Shown one piece after another: positions 18,614 through 26,770 of a stretch of 35,806 nt of DNA. The notes under the pieces are model-generated. The model ran no database searches. It was not told where the DNA came from and saw nothing but the letters and a program-made list of their open reading frames with translations. Location: the NCBI RefSeq assembly GCF_902801725.1, contig NZ_CADCJB010000021.1, forward strand, positions 1 through 35,806. The letters are read 5' to 3'. How positions within the stretch are numbered: the first letter of the stretch is position 1; each line of letters opens with the position of its first letter. Origin of the DNA: an uncultured Methanobrevibacter sp. (GTDB taxonomy: Archaea; Methanobacteriota; Methanobacteria; Methanobacteriales; Methanobacteriaceae). The translations under genes were made by a program, and so were the position numbers.

Positions 18614-19654
18614 TTAAATCTTATCTTTAGTATGCTTTGCCCAAACTTTCTCATTATCACTAGCAGACACCTTATTGTCAGCCATTACCCCAACAAGGTC
18701 ATGAGCCACATAAGGCTCCTCCAAATAGCCAATGTCATCGCGGGACAATTTCAAATCAACGCAATTGACTGCACCTTCAACATGATGAAGCTTTGTTGAG
18801 CCAAAAACCGGAGAAGTGACTTTTGTAAGCAACCATGCAAGAGATACTTCTGTCATTGACACATCCAATTCATTAGCTAGCTCATTAACCCTTTTAATAA
18901 TTTCAAAATCTTTTTCTTCAGTGGATTTGTATTTTAAATCAGCATAAAAATCTTCTTTCAGCCTTTTAGATTCCTGACCCGGCATTCTAGATAACCTTCC
19001 TGATGCAAGTGCACTGTAGGGGGTTGTTGCAATATTATCAGTTCGGCATAATGGAATCATTTCACGTTCCTCTTCTCTAAAAATCAGATTGTAATGGCCC
19101 TGAACTGAAACGAATTTAGAAAATCCTTCACTTTCAGCAAGTGCATTTGCTTTTGCAAGCTGCCATGCAAAACAGTTAGATATGCCAATGTATTTTACTT
19201 TTCCTTCCTCAATTACTTCGTTTAAACCTTCCAAAATGTCATATAATGATGTGTTATAGTCCCACATATGGTAAATATACAAATCAATGTAGTCAAGACC
19301 TAAATTTTCAAGGCTTTTATTGACAAAATTGTGAATGTGCTGCTGTCCTGTGACGTTATTTTTAATTTCATCTTCCGAACGTGGCAAAAACTTGGTTGCA
19401 ACGACTACGTCTTCTCTTGTAGCATATTCCCTAATGGCCTTTCCAACATATTGCTCTGAAGTTCCATTCTGATAACCAATAGCAGTATCATAGAAATTAA
19501 TGCCATTATCCAAACCATTTTTAATGATTTCAAGAGATTCGGCTTCAGGCAATGTCCATGTGTGCATCCCATTTGCAGGGTCTCCAAATCCCATACAACC
19601 CATGCATACACGACTAACATTCAAATCTGAATTTCCAAGTTTAACATATTCCAT
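18614..19654 (-). CDS. Aldo/keto reductase
   Basis: This is an NAD(P)H-dependent oxidoreductase of the (beta/alpha)8 aldo/keto reductase superfamily. The 346 residues include the catalytic Asp and Tyr in I-N-F-Y-D-T-A-I-G-Y, the Lys in V-V-A-T-K-F, and the His in L-Y-I-Y-H-M-W. The C-terminal cofactor-binding region (P-V-F-G-S-T-K, followed by an H-V-E segment) is also present. The substrate cannot be told. The YakC/Tas-like branch of single-domain reductases fits best. The frame opens at GTG 19660, but an AGGTG site covers it, so the ATG ending at 19654 is preferred. Confidence 0.92.
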   Translation of the reverse strand: MEYVKLGNSDLNVSRVCMGCMGFGDPANGMHTWTLPEAESLEIIKNGLDNGINFYDTAIGYQNGTSEQYVGKAIREYATREDVVVATKFLPRSEDEIKNNVTGQQHIHNFVNKSLENLGLDYIDLYIYHMWDYNTSLYDILEGLNEVIEEGKVKYIGISNCFAWQLAKANALAESEGFSKFVSVQGHYNLIFREEEREMIPLCRTDNIATTPYSALASGRLSRMPGQESKRLKEDFYADLKYKSTEEKDFEIIKRVNELANELDVSMTEVSLAWLLTKVTSPVFGSTKLHHVEGAVNCVDLKLSRDDIGYLEEPYVAHDLVGVMADNKVSASDNEKVWAKHTKDKI

Positions 19655-19788
19655 ATTCACACCTTTTTTGGTAACTTAAAAAATTGCGGCACATACTCAC
19701 GAATTAAAAAAATATAAAAAATAAACAAGTATTATAAAAAAAATGAAAAAATCATTGAAATAAAATTCCAATGATAGCTAAAAATTAA

Positions 19789-20298
19789 TTATTCTCCGGA
19801 TTTTATGTTTAAGGTTTCTTTTTCTATTTCAATTCTTTCATCTAAAAGAGTTGAAACTTCATCCATTTCACCTTTAAAAACTGAAAGGTCTTCTTCAATG
19901 GATGCCAATTCCATTACTTTTTCCATATCTTTTTCTAGATTTTTAATTAATTCATTTTTAATTTTTTGCAGTTTTAATAGAGTGTTTAATAATATTTCTT
20001 CCAATTTGTTATCTGCTTTAAATAAAATGAATTCAATAGGTTTTTCACCAGCTTCAATTTCAGAATCGGCAGCATCCAATAATTTAATTATATCCTTATC
20101 TGCATCATCTTCAGCATTATACATTTTATTAATAGCTTTTTCAATGTGTGAAGCAATTTTTTTATCAACTTTTGCTTCTTTTCTTTTTAATTTTCTTTCT
20201 TCACGATTGATTTTAGCCTGCGCTTTTTTTTCTTCTAATTTAACTTTTCTTTCATCAAGTTTGACAGAAATTTTTTCTTTTTGTTCATTTAAACTCAT
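19789..20298 (-). CDS. Coiled-coil hypothetical protein, about 169 aa
   Basis: A highly charged, Lys/Glu-rich protein with long coiled-coil potential in residues 1-55 (repeated K-x-x-x-E/K-K-x-E patterns) and again in the C-terminal half. It has no cysteine, signal or membrane segment. The function is unknown. Its composition could suit a structural or nucleic-acid-associated protein, but that is a guess. The frame opens at an ATG ending at 20316, but GATGATATT immediately before the ATG ending at 20298 mirrors the ribosome site of prs, so I prefer the shorter form. The opposite strand is also open for 172 codons, but its Ser/Phe-rich translation is a shadow. Confidence 0.72.
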   Translation of the reverse strand: MSLNEQKEKISVKLDERKVKLEEKKAQAKINREERKLKRKEAKVDKKIASHIEKAINKMYNAEDDADKDIIKLLDAADSEIEAGEKPIEFILFKADNKLEEILLNTLLKLQKIKNELIKNLEKDMEKVMELASIEEDLSVFKGEMDEVSTLLDERIEIEKETLNIKSGE

Positions 20299-20360
20299 AA
20301 TATCATCTTTTTTCATATATTAGACATAGAATGATTTATATAAAATAATTAATAAATTTT

Positions 20361-20531
20361 TTGATTGAAATAGAAAAACAATTAAAAATAGCAGAAAAGA
20401 GTTTGGCTGATTTTAAAGAAAAACAGCTAGAAAAATATCTTTCAAACAGTTACAGCTTGTCAAATACGCCAAATCAAATAAAATTTAAATTATTTAATAA
20501 TTTACCCCAATACATCACAAAATTTCATTAA
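20361..20531 (+). CDS. Possible small protein, 56 aa (TTG start), low confidence
   Basis: The plus strand is open from TTG 20361 to TAA 20531, encoding a Lys/Glu-rich helical peptide (I-E-I-E-K-Q-L-K-I-A-E-K-S-L-A-D-F-K-E-K-Q). No ribosome binding site is visible, and the end overlaps the 3' end of the zinc-binding protein gene on the other strand. It could be a remnant of a coiled-coil gene or chance. It is listed because it is the only coding-like content in the 200-base gap. Confidence 0.2.
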   Translation: MIEIEKQLKIAEKSLADFKEKQLEKYLSNSYSLSNTPNQIKFKLFNNLPQYITKFH

Positions 20532-20898
20532 CAGTTTTATTCAATTCTTCCCTAATTATATTTACGCATTCCTCAGCTTCACTATCCAATCTGAAGGGGT
20601 CCTTTGCAGATACTTCAAAGTTATCCAAAATTTCATTAACTGCAATGCTTTCAGCTACATCAATCCCTTTATTTTTTAAGATTTTGTTAACACAAGCATT
20701 CGGACAGCCATTAACTGCAACAATGGGAAATTTTTTAAGCATTTCATTATTTTTACCTTCAACATCTGCTGAAGTTGAACCCATACAGATTGATATTACC
20801 TTTTCATTTTCGCTTCTGCAGTCCCCAACAGCTACACGGGACACCAAACCATTTGGACTCATGCCGTTGCATGGAGCTAATGCAATTTTTTCCACCAT
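20515..20898 (-). CDS. Putative zinc-binding protein, DGC-domain type
   Basis: This 127-residue protein has the cysteine pattern of the small DGC-type putative zinc-binding family: A-P-C-N-G-M-S near the N-terminus, a D-C-R (residue about 27), I-C-M-G-S-T-S-A-D, then N-G-C-P-N-A-C in the middle. The cysteines probably bind a metal ion. The cellular role is unknown. It starts a few bases after the DUF3795 reading frame ends, so the two probably share a transcript. The family call rests on motif memory and is moderate. Confidence 0.7.
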   Translation of the reverse strand: MVEKIALAPCNGMSPNGLVSRVAVGDCRSENEKVISICMGSTSADVEGKNNEMLKKFPIVAVNGCPNACVNKILKNKGIDVAESIAVNEILDNFEVSAKDPFRLDSEAEECVNIIREELNKTVNEIL

Positions 20899-20902
20899 AA
20901 CA

Positions 20903-21455
20903 TCACCAACTTCCCTTTCTTAGCTTTAAAGTTATTCCTCTTTTTGAAGCACAATCATTCAATAATCGTTTTGCACTATCAGATTTTTCAGACAAATCCA
21001 TATTTCCACATATTTCATCAGCCTGCTTTAATACATTGTTTAAATCACCAATTTCCATCAGATTTACCGCCAAACAGAAGAATACATCCCTATGGCCGTT
21101 GTCATAACTATTCAGAAATCTGTTCAAAATTTCAATCTTGATTAACTGTTCCTCATGATATCTTTTAATTCCGATTCTTTAGCCTTATGCATGTCTTTTA
21201 ATTGATTCAAATGGGAAATCAAGGAATCTTCCTCGTCAACACCATCATACTTATCACATGGATACTCATCACATTCAAAACAGTAGCTAACACCACCATG
21301 TTCCAGACTGCATGGAACAAATTGACAAACAGAAGCACAATGACTGCCTTTCTGACATCCAGGACAGCTTTTCCTAACAAACAAGGGGCACAAGCTACAA
21401 TTGAGACCACATAGAGAGAACAGCGAATCTGATCTTATAAATGTTTTTCATCCAT
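20903..21455 (-). pseudogene. DUF3795 protein gene with two frameshifts
   Basis: The reading is split over three frames that together give one DUF3795-like protein. From the ATG ending at 21455: M-D-E-K-H-L, stop, then in another frame S-L-C-G-L-N-C-S-L-C-P-L-F-V and the cysteine-rich body (C-P-G-C, C-x-x-x-C, C-F-E-C-D-E-Y-P-C-D-K-Y-D-G), then K-A-K-E. The third frame continues G-I-K-R-Y-H-E-E-Q-L-I-K-I-E-I-L-N-R-F-L to the end. Adding one A near 21438 and one A near 21176 would restore a continuous protein of about 184 residues. The cysteines suggest metal binding; the function is unknown. The start is uncertain: an ATG ending at 21451 is better spaced from GAGGT. Either a decayed gene or two sequencing errors at short A runs. 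Confidence 0.8.
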
Positions 21456-21665
21456 ACCTCAAGACTCCATTATTATCAGTTTTGGAAATTCCTTCAAAAT
21501 CCATCTTTTATCTATGAAAAAAATTCCCAAAATACGTATCCTAAATTAGACTATTCCCGTTAATTACATATTATGTTTTGCAATTTAAATTAATTTCATT
21601 ATTTTAGACATCATATCAATTCAAATATTCTTAATACATGAAAAAAGAAAGAAATAAGATGAAGA

Positions 21666-22967
21666 TTATCTTATTCTGTTGTAAACAAATGCTCCGATAG
21701 TAATAATCACGAATGTGGTTATTATAATTACTGCACTTTCGATGACATTAATCAGGAAACTGCCGACTGATGCTAAGAATGCTAAAATCGCTTTAATTAA
21801 AGCTATGATTTGATAGATTAAATCAATAAGGAACTGTATTAAGGCAAACAGCCATTCTAAAAGTTCCATTATAAATGCGATAATTGCATTGATAAGATTT
21901 ATAATGAAATCTATTATGGCTTGAATCAAGTCTAAAAGCTGTTGAATAGCATCCAAGAGAATAGCTAATAATTTTAAAAGCCCATCAAGTTCTTTCCACA
22001 ATTCCTGTAACAACTTTAAAAGTTTTCCAAGTGCATCCATAAAAGACTGAATTTCCATCATAACTTGTTCAAACAGCTTCGCCAGCCCTTCCAGAGCATT
22101 GATAATCATTACAAAATCATTTATTAAAGTGTTTACAATAGGTTTCCAGGCACCATAGAGCGCATTAGCAAGAGCAGCCAAATAATCATATAATCCCTTT
22201 AGGAATGAAGCATTTGTTTGATTATTGACCGGCTGAGTTATATTAGTAACATTGGTTTTATTAGTAACGTTTGTTGTATTTGTTACATTAGTTAAATTAT
22301 TGGTTTGATTTATATTTTTTTCAACATTGATTGTTCTAAATGATACTTTATATGCAAAATAATCTGATACATTACCAGATACTGATTTTAAAACTTCAAA
22401 ATCAAAAACAGCTTCAGTATGGTTGTTTATTTTAACGACTTCATGGTCGCCTACTGTTTGGTGTGATGCTGCAAACGCTTCACCGGCTTTAACATTGGAA
22501 GATTTGTTTACTTTTGATTCAATCTGGTCTGCCGAATCATCAATATAACTTTCGATTATGTCTAGCTTCAGTTTATTTGAATTGCCGGCATGTGATGTAG
22601 AGACACGTTGGAACTCATCTCCCGATTTTGCAGGAGGTTTTGAATGGTCAATAACAAATCCTCTAAACCCATCACTAAACATAATGTCATTTCCACTTCC
22701 CAAAGCTAAAATGTAGTTCTTTTTGGATTTATCATTCGTTTTATTTTTATTCGTTGTTGTCTTATTCTTGTCAGTTTTCTTATTTTTATCGACCTTTTTG
22801 TCTTTATCAACATTTTTCTCTTTATCGACCTTTTTGTCGTTATCGATTGTTTTGACATGATCTTGAGTGTTGTTATTATCATGTGAGACACTGTCCGCTA
22901 CGACATTGCTTACAAAACAAAAGGAAATTAATATAACAAGAATTAATGTAACAATTTTTTTGTTCAT
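21666..22967 (-). CDS. Secreted sequon-rich protein with long amphipathic tail, 433 aa
   Basis: Domains in order: signal peptide (1-25); a Lys/Asp/Asn-rich linker of imperfect V-D-K-x-K-K units (40-83); a globular part (84-213) with D-G-F-R-G-F-V-I-D-H-S-K-P-P; an Asn/Thr spacer (217-253) with about ten N-x-S/T glycosylation sequons; then about 145 residues (255-400) of Leu/Ile-rich amphipathic helix with repeating L-L-x-x-I-x-x-L-I patterns; and a terminal membrane segment (405-430) with a short R-I-R tail. It should be exported and held at the cell surface by the C-terminus. The family is unknown to me. An adhesin-like role is inferred from the layout. An AGGGG site lies 7 bases before the ATG, with TTATATATA just upstream. 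Confidence 0.8.
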   Translation of the reverse strand: MNKKIVTLILVILISFCFVSNVVADSVSHDNNNTQDHVKTIDNDKKVDKEKNVDKDKKVDKNKKTDKNKTTTNKNKTNDKSKKNYILALGSGNDIMFSDGFRGFVIDHSKPPAKSGDEFQRVSTSHAGNSNKLKLDIIESYIDDSADQIESKVNKSSNVKAGEAFAASHQTVGDHEVVKINNHTEAVFDFEVLKSVSGNVSDYFAYKVSFRTINVEKNINQTNNLTNVTNTTNVTNKTNVTNITQPVNNQTNASFLKGLYDYLAALANALYGAWKPIVNTLINDFVMIINALEGLAKLFEQVMMEIQSFMDALGKLLKLLQELWKELDGLLKLLAILLDAIQQLLDLIQAIIDFIINLINAIIAFIMELLEWLFALIQFLIDLIYQIIALIKAILAFLASVGSFLINVIESAVIIITTFVIITIGAFVYNRIR

Positions 22968-23118
22968 ATTATGCCCCTATATATAATTATACTTATATTA
23001 TTCCTATATATTAATATTATGCAATTAAATTGGACAATAATGCCAATCCATACTTTAAATTTTAAATACTATTATCTAAAAATATATATCTATAAAAGCA
23101 GTTAGCAATGTGATAAAT

Positions 23119-23922
23119 ATGAATTTACGTGAAATTATAATGGATGCTATTAAATATCCTATTAGAGATACCCGAAAATTTTTAATATTCTGTGTTTTAA
23201 TTATTCTAATGAGCTTATCAACAGTTCTTCCATCATATGGTGTTAAGAATGGAACTGTATCCATCATTTTAAGTCTTGTGACTTTAATCGTTTTATTTGT
23301 AGTTTTAGGATACTCCGTTGAGGTCATTAAAGGTGGAACTACTGGTGATGATACCCTTCCTGATTTTGATTATGTAAAACAGTTTGTCCTGGGCGTTAAA
23401 GCATTGATTTTAGATATAATCTATTTCCTTATACCTGCAATCATAGTCATACTTGTCGCTTCCGCAAGCGGACTGTTTACTTCATTCACTAAAATCGTAT
23501 ATATCAGCATTGATGCTATGGCCAATAATACAAGCAATTTGACCACAATAATGGCAGCAGTTCCTCAATCAACAATGAACACATTCAACAATGCACTAAC
23601 CGTTACTTTAATTGTTGCAATCATATTATTTATTATATTTTCATTGATGGCATTTACAGGACTGGTCAGATTTGCAAAATCCGAAAGCGGAACCGAAGGT
23701 CTGAGATTCAGAGAAATACTAAAAGACATGTCAAAAGTAGGATTATTAAAGATCATAGTCACATTGATTGTTATTTATATAATAGCATTTATTTTGACAT
23801 GTGTCATCGGACTAATTGGATTGATTCCATATATTGGTGTTTTCATAGGCATGTTTATCGGAGTGCCTTTTGTATTGCTGTTTATATACAGAGCTATTGG
23901 TTTACTGTATGCAGATGCATAA
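23119..23922 (+). CDS. DUF4013 multi-pass membrane protein
   Basis: A protein of about 267 residues with roughly six membrane helices and the DUF4013 layout common in Methanobacteriales: an N-terminal cytosolic A-I-K-Y-P-I-R-D segment, two helices, then G-Y-S-V-E-V-I-K-G-G-T-T-G-D-D-x-L-P-D-F-D, and Gly-rich C-terminal helices (V-I-G-L-I-G-L-I-P-Y-I-G). The function is unknown. The frame opens at GTG 23110; GTGAT four bases before the ATG at 23119 makes that the better start. It is divergent from the sequon-rich secreted protein, with about 140 bp between them. Confidence 0.88.
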   Translation: MNLREIIMDAIKYPIRDTRKFLIFCVLIILMSLSTVLPSYGVKNGTVSIILSLVTLIVLFVVLGYSVEVIKGGTTGDDTLPDFDYVKQFVLGVKALILDIIYFLIPAIIVILVASASGLFTSFTKIVYISIDAMANNTSNLTTIMAAVPQSTMNTFNNALTVTLIVAIILFIIFSLMAFTGLVRFAKSESGTEGLRFREILKDMSKVGLLKIIVTLIVIYIIAFILTCVIGLIGLIPYIGVFIGMFIGVPFVLLFIYRAIGLLYADA

Positions 23923-24350
23923 TATTAAACCATTTTTCTTTTCTTTTTATTGACTTAATTGTATAAATATCACCCACCATAGTTAGCCAAACTTATTTTT
24001 TGTTTTGAATATTTTCATAGAAAACCCCCAGTTCTAACGATACACCAGATTCTAAATTATTCATGTCTCTTAGGGACGATATTATAATAATAATCGATGA
24101 TTCCGCCCAAATTAATTTTTTGTATAATTGAGGACTATCTAATCTGCCCGCCCTGATAAAAAACCAAGTCCAAAATTGAACAATATTTAATAATTTCTAA
24201 ATTAAATTAAAATTAATAGGATATTTTCTAAAATGTTAAAAAAAAGGAAGGTATTTTTTCCAAATCTGTAAATTTTATATAACAACAATATGATAATATT
24301 AAGTATAGAGAATTGTTTCTTTATAAATTAATTAATTTAAGGGGAAAATT
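23923..24350. other. Intergenic region upstream of adhesin-like gene
   Basis: 428 bases without a supportable gene. The last 60 bases are a plausible promoter and leader (TATA-like ATAATATTAAGTATA near 24290-24306, then AAGGGG before the ATG). I see no RNA gene in the rest, which is less A+T-rich around 24025-24150 and could be decayed coding sequence I cannot identify. Confidence 0.5.
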
Positions 24351-25631
24351 ATGTTAAACAAAAAGATTTATATGATACTGTTATTATTGACAGTAAGTAT
24401 CTGTGCTATATCGACAGTAAGTGCTGCTGACAATGTCACCGATGCAATGGCAATTGATGATGCAGTTTCTGATGATGTAGTTGCTGTTATTAATGACGAT
24501 ACAAGCAATGAGACTGACGACGTAATTAATGAAATAAAAACAGATGTTAAAAGTGAAGATAAGTTGGCCAGTCCACAGAACGATACAGCATTGGCTGTAG
24601 AAGAATCTTCAGAGGTTCTTTCAGCAAGTTCTACTCCAGCTAACCTCTACAAGATTAATTTCACCCAAACAACTTATTCATTTGCTGCGGTGAACGGGGC
24701 AAAAATAAAATTTACCATCGACCCATGTAAAAATACAAAGTATAACTGCTATAATTTCTATATGGGCATATTCAAAATTGATAGTAAAGGCAACCCAGAA
24801 AAGTTGATTTCCAAATCTAAATTATTTGCTTCTGATGATGCTTCTGACAGGCAAAGTGCCGTTTATTCCTATACCATCCCTGCAAAAGGACTTGCACCTG
24901 GAAGGTACGCCCTAATTGCATTTAATGATGACAGTGATTTAACAGGCATGGCTATAGCAATATTAACTCCTAAGAAAATTTCAGTATCTATGAAAGCCTA
25001 CGGTGTTAAAAACTATCAGGGAAGATACATAAAACTTAAAGCAATTGTTAAAAGAGCAGGTAAAAACATTAATGAAGGTACCGTCACATTTACAATAAAC
25101 GGCAAAAACTACAATGTTAAAGTCAAAAACGGATTAGCTACCAAACTGGTTAAAATGAATAAGGCAGGGAAATTCAAATACCGTGCAACATTCAAGTCAA
25201 CCAACTACATTACCAAAAAGGTCTATGCTCTAGCAATTGTCAAAAAATCATATAGGACTGCAATAATTGTCGGTAACCAGAAAAAGTATCGTACCACAAA
25301 AGCTGTACCGTTTTACGTTAAAGTAAAAGCAAGCAACGGAAAATATGTCCAAAAAGGTAAAATCAAAATTATTGATACCGTTCCTCTCAAAAATGGAAAA
25401 GCCAAATTCTATTATCCTGACAGCGACTGGAATTTTGATGGACAATATTTAACTTTAGTCTACTTTAAGAGAGTCGTAACTAAAACATTTACTGTGAAAT
25501 TCATTCCGGCATCCAAGGCTTACCAGCCTTCTTCCAAAAAAATCAAGTTGACTGTGTACTATAGATGTACAGCATGTGGCAGTAAAACCAGCCATTCCCA
25601 TAACGGTATGTATTTCTTTGTTCGAGGATGA
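24351..25631 (+). CDS. Secreted adhesin-like protein with Ig-like repeats, 426 aa
   Basis: A signal peptide ending in V-S-A-A-D (about residue 25) is followed by an acidic low-complexity linker (26-95) and beta-rich domains. Residues about 208-300 show the Ig-like (Big_3_5-type) pattern of methanogen adhesin-like proteins (I-K-L-K-A-I-V-K, G-T-V-T-F-T-I-N-G-K, A-G-K-F-K-Y-R-A-T-F), and a second similar unit follows. The C-terminus has a C-T-A-C-G plus His motif (H-S-H-N-G-M-Y-F-F-V) and no membrane anchor, so attachment may be non-covalent. It probably sits on the cell surface and mediates contact with other cells or the host. AAGGGG precedes the ATG, and a clear terminator follows the stop. 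Confidence 0.87.
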   Translation: MLNKKIYMILLLLTVSICAISTVSAADNVTDAMAIDDAVSDDVVAVINDDTSNETDDVINEIKTDVKSEDKLASPQNDTALAVEESSEVLSASSTPANLYKINFTQTTYSFAAVNGAKIKFTIDPCKNTKYNCYNFYMGIFKIDSKGNPEKLISKSKLFASDDASDRQSAVYSYTIPAKGLAPGRYALIAFNDDSDLTGMAIAILTPKKISVSMKAYGVKNYQGRYIKLKAIVKRAGKNINEGTVTFTINGKNYNVKVKNGLATKLVKMNKAGKFKYRATFKSTNYITKKVYALAIVKKSYRTAIIVGNQKKYRTTKAVPFYVKVKASNGKYVQKGKIKIIDTVPLKNGKAKFYYPDSDWNFDGQYLTLVYFKRVVTKTFTVKFIPASKAYQPSSKKIKLTVYYRCTACGSKTSHSHNGMYFFVRG

Positions 25632-25638
25632 TTTTTTA

Positions 25639-25669
25639 TTAAGGGATCCTTCCCTTAATCTTATTTTTT
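25639..25669 (+). terminator. Intrinsic-type terminator after adhesin-like gene
   Basis: TTAAGGGA (25639-25646), loop TCCT, TCCCTTAA (25651-25658): a perfect 8-bp stem followed by a T-rich tract with T6. It lies 8 bases after the stop codon. Confidence 0.75.
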
Positions 25670-25676
25670 AGTTGAT

Positions 25677-25748
25677 GTGAAATTTTGTCCTAAATGCTGT
25701 GCCCAGAACAATGATTATGCAAAGTTCTGCAGAGACTGTCGGATTGAA
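25677..25748 (+). pseudogene. Truncated zinc-ribbon protein gene (stump)
   Basis: From GTG 25677 the frame reads M-K-F-C-P-K-C-C-A-Q-N-N-D-Y-A-K-F-C-R-D-C. This is the N-terminal zinc ribbon (CxxC-x10-CxxC) seen in small Methanobrevibacter zinc-ribbon proteins such as the one at 8364. After about 24 residues the resemblance stops, and the sequence runs into the dispersed repeat at 25789. The frame stays open to 26024, but that translation is not zinc-ribbon-like. The gene was probably cut by an insertion or deletion. Confidence 0.65.
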
Positions 25749-25788
25749 AAACACATGAAATATGTAGAACTTTTCACGAACTTTGATA

Positions 25789-25971
25789 TAGCTAGGTTCC
25801 CTAACTTCTTTTACAACATCATCATCTTTAACATCACTGATTATCAATGGCAAATCCCCATTATGCAATTTTTGATTCTTTTTGACCAGATCCATGTTTG
25901 CATTGGTGTGACACTCCTTAAATTATCTACTACTTTTAGTGAATTTGTTCTATACAATACGAACAAATATG
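25789..25971 (-). repeat. Degenerate dispersed repeat, copy A
   Basis: Shares long similar stretches with 27911-28033 and 29391-29571, for example TAGCTAGGTTCnCTAA, AAATTATCTACTACTTTT and AATACGAACAAAT. On the minus strand all three preserve a short reading M-(K/D)-L-V-K-x-N-Q, here M-D-L-V-K-K-N-Q-K-L-H-N and further V-V-K-E-V-R-E-P-S-Y. It looks like the remains of a mobile element gene. The family is not recognised. Confidence 0.6.
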
Positions 25972-26092
25972 CCATCAAATTCTTCCCCCATACCATCAAG
26001 GCCTACTTTTTTGCTTTAATTTAATTTATTGACTTTAACATCAGCTAGTGCCGTTTTGGATTTGATTTTTTAACTGGAATATGGTGATTACA

Positions 26093-26143
26093 TTTATATA
26101 CCATAATCCATATAATATACCTAACGAACGGTAGGTAGGAAAT
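26093..26143 (+). promoter_or_regulatory. TetR promoter with palindromic operator
   Basis: ACCTAACG-AA-CGGTAGGT (26119-26136) is a near-perfect palindrome with one mismatched pair outside the centre. It lies directly downstream of TATA-like sequences (TTTATATA 26093-26100, ATATAATATA 26109-26119) and overlaps the AGG ribosome site of the TetR gene starting at 26144. Size and position fit autorepression by the TetR protein. Confidence 0.7.
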
Positions 26144-26770
26144 ATGAATACTAAAGAAAAGATTTTTGATGTAGCTCTTGATTTATTTTCAAAGAAAGGA
26201 TATGATTCAGTTTCCCTTAGAGAAATTGCTGAAGAAGTGGGAATTAAAAAAAGTTCAATATATAGTCATTACTCATCCAAAGAAGCAATACTTATGGATA
26301 TATTTGACTACTTGACCAATCTTTTTGAATATGATGAGTTGCTCAATAGTAAAGATTTGGATTTGAATGCAAACAATGAAATACTGCTTCAAAATCCGGA
26401 AAAATTTTATCATAAAGGTTCCGAAGCCATAAAAGAAATGTTTTCACAGGAAAAGAACCTTAAAATCTGGAAACTGCTATTCATTCAGATGCACCATAAT
26501 GATGTAATCAGGAAATTTTTCCAGGATGAGATTCTTACCAAGCCAATGATGTTCTGGGAGGGATTTTTCACTATTTTAAAAGAAAATCACATAATTCGCC
26601 AGGAATGCAATCCAAAACTATTGGCGAAGGAGTATTACAGTTTTCCGATTTATCTGATTTTGGAAATCTGTGTGGAATATGAGGATATTCCCCAAAGTTC
26701 TCTGGAGGATTTCTTTAACCAAGCAGAAGAGCATGCTAATTTCCTGCTTGATAGTGTGAAGGTGAATTAA
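26144..26770 (+). CDS. TetR/AcrR family transcriptional regulator
   Basis: The 208 residues start with the TetR helix-turn-helix: K-E-K-I-F-D-V-A-L-D-L-F-S-K-K-G-Y-D-S-V-S, then L-R-E-I-A-E-E-V-G-I-K-K-S-S-I-Y-S-H-Y-S-S-K-E-A-I-L (about residues 3-55). A helical ligand-binding domain follows. It should repress its own operon and release DNA on binding an unknown small molecule. The stop codon is directly followed by the ATG of the radical SAM gene, so the two are co-transcribed and the regulator probably controls that enzyme. The palindrome at 26119-26136 is the likely operator. Confidence 0.93.
   Translation: MNTKEKIFDVALDLFSKKGYDSVSLREIAEEVGIKKSSIYSHYSSKEAILMDIFDYLTNLFEYDELLNSKDLDLNANNEILLQNPEKFYHKGSEAIKEMFSQEKNLKIWKLLFIQMHHNDVIRKFFQDEILTKPMMFWEGFFTILKENHIIRQECNPKLLAKEYYSFPIYLILEICVEYEDIPQSSLEDFFNQAEEHANFLLDSVKVN

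Noticed and set aside
19805-20323. 172-codon plus-strand frame opposite the coiled-coil gene
   Set aside because: Low-complexity Ser/Phe/Leu translation is the complement of Lys/Glu-rich codons. The minus-strand reading has a ribosome site and sensible composition.
22706-22891. Repeat-rich Lys/Asp stretch as a CRISPR-like or tandem DNA array
   Set aside because: The repeats are imperfect protein-level V-D-K-x-K-K units inside a coding frame, with no constant repeat and variable spacer structure. No CRISPR array was seen anywhere in the window.
25677-26024. 115-codon plus-strand gene
   Set aside because: Only the first 24 or so codons look like a real zinc ribbon. The rest runs through the dispersed repeat on its non-coding strand.
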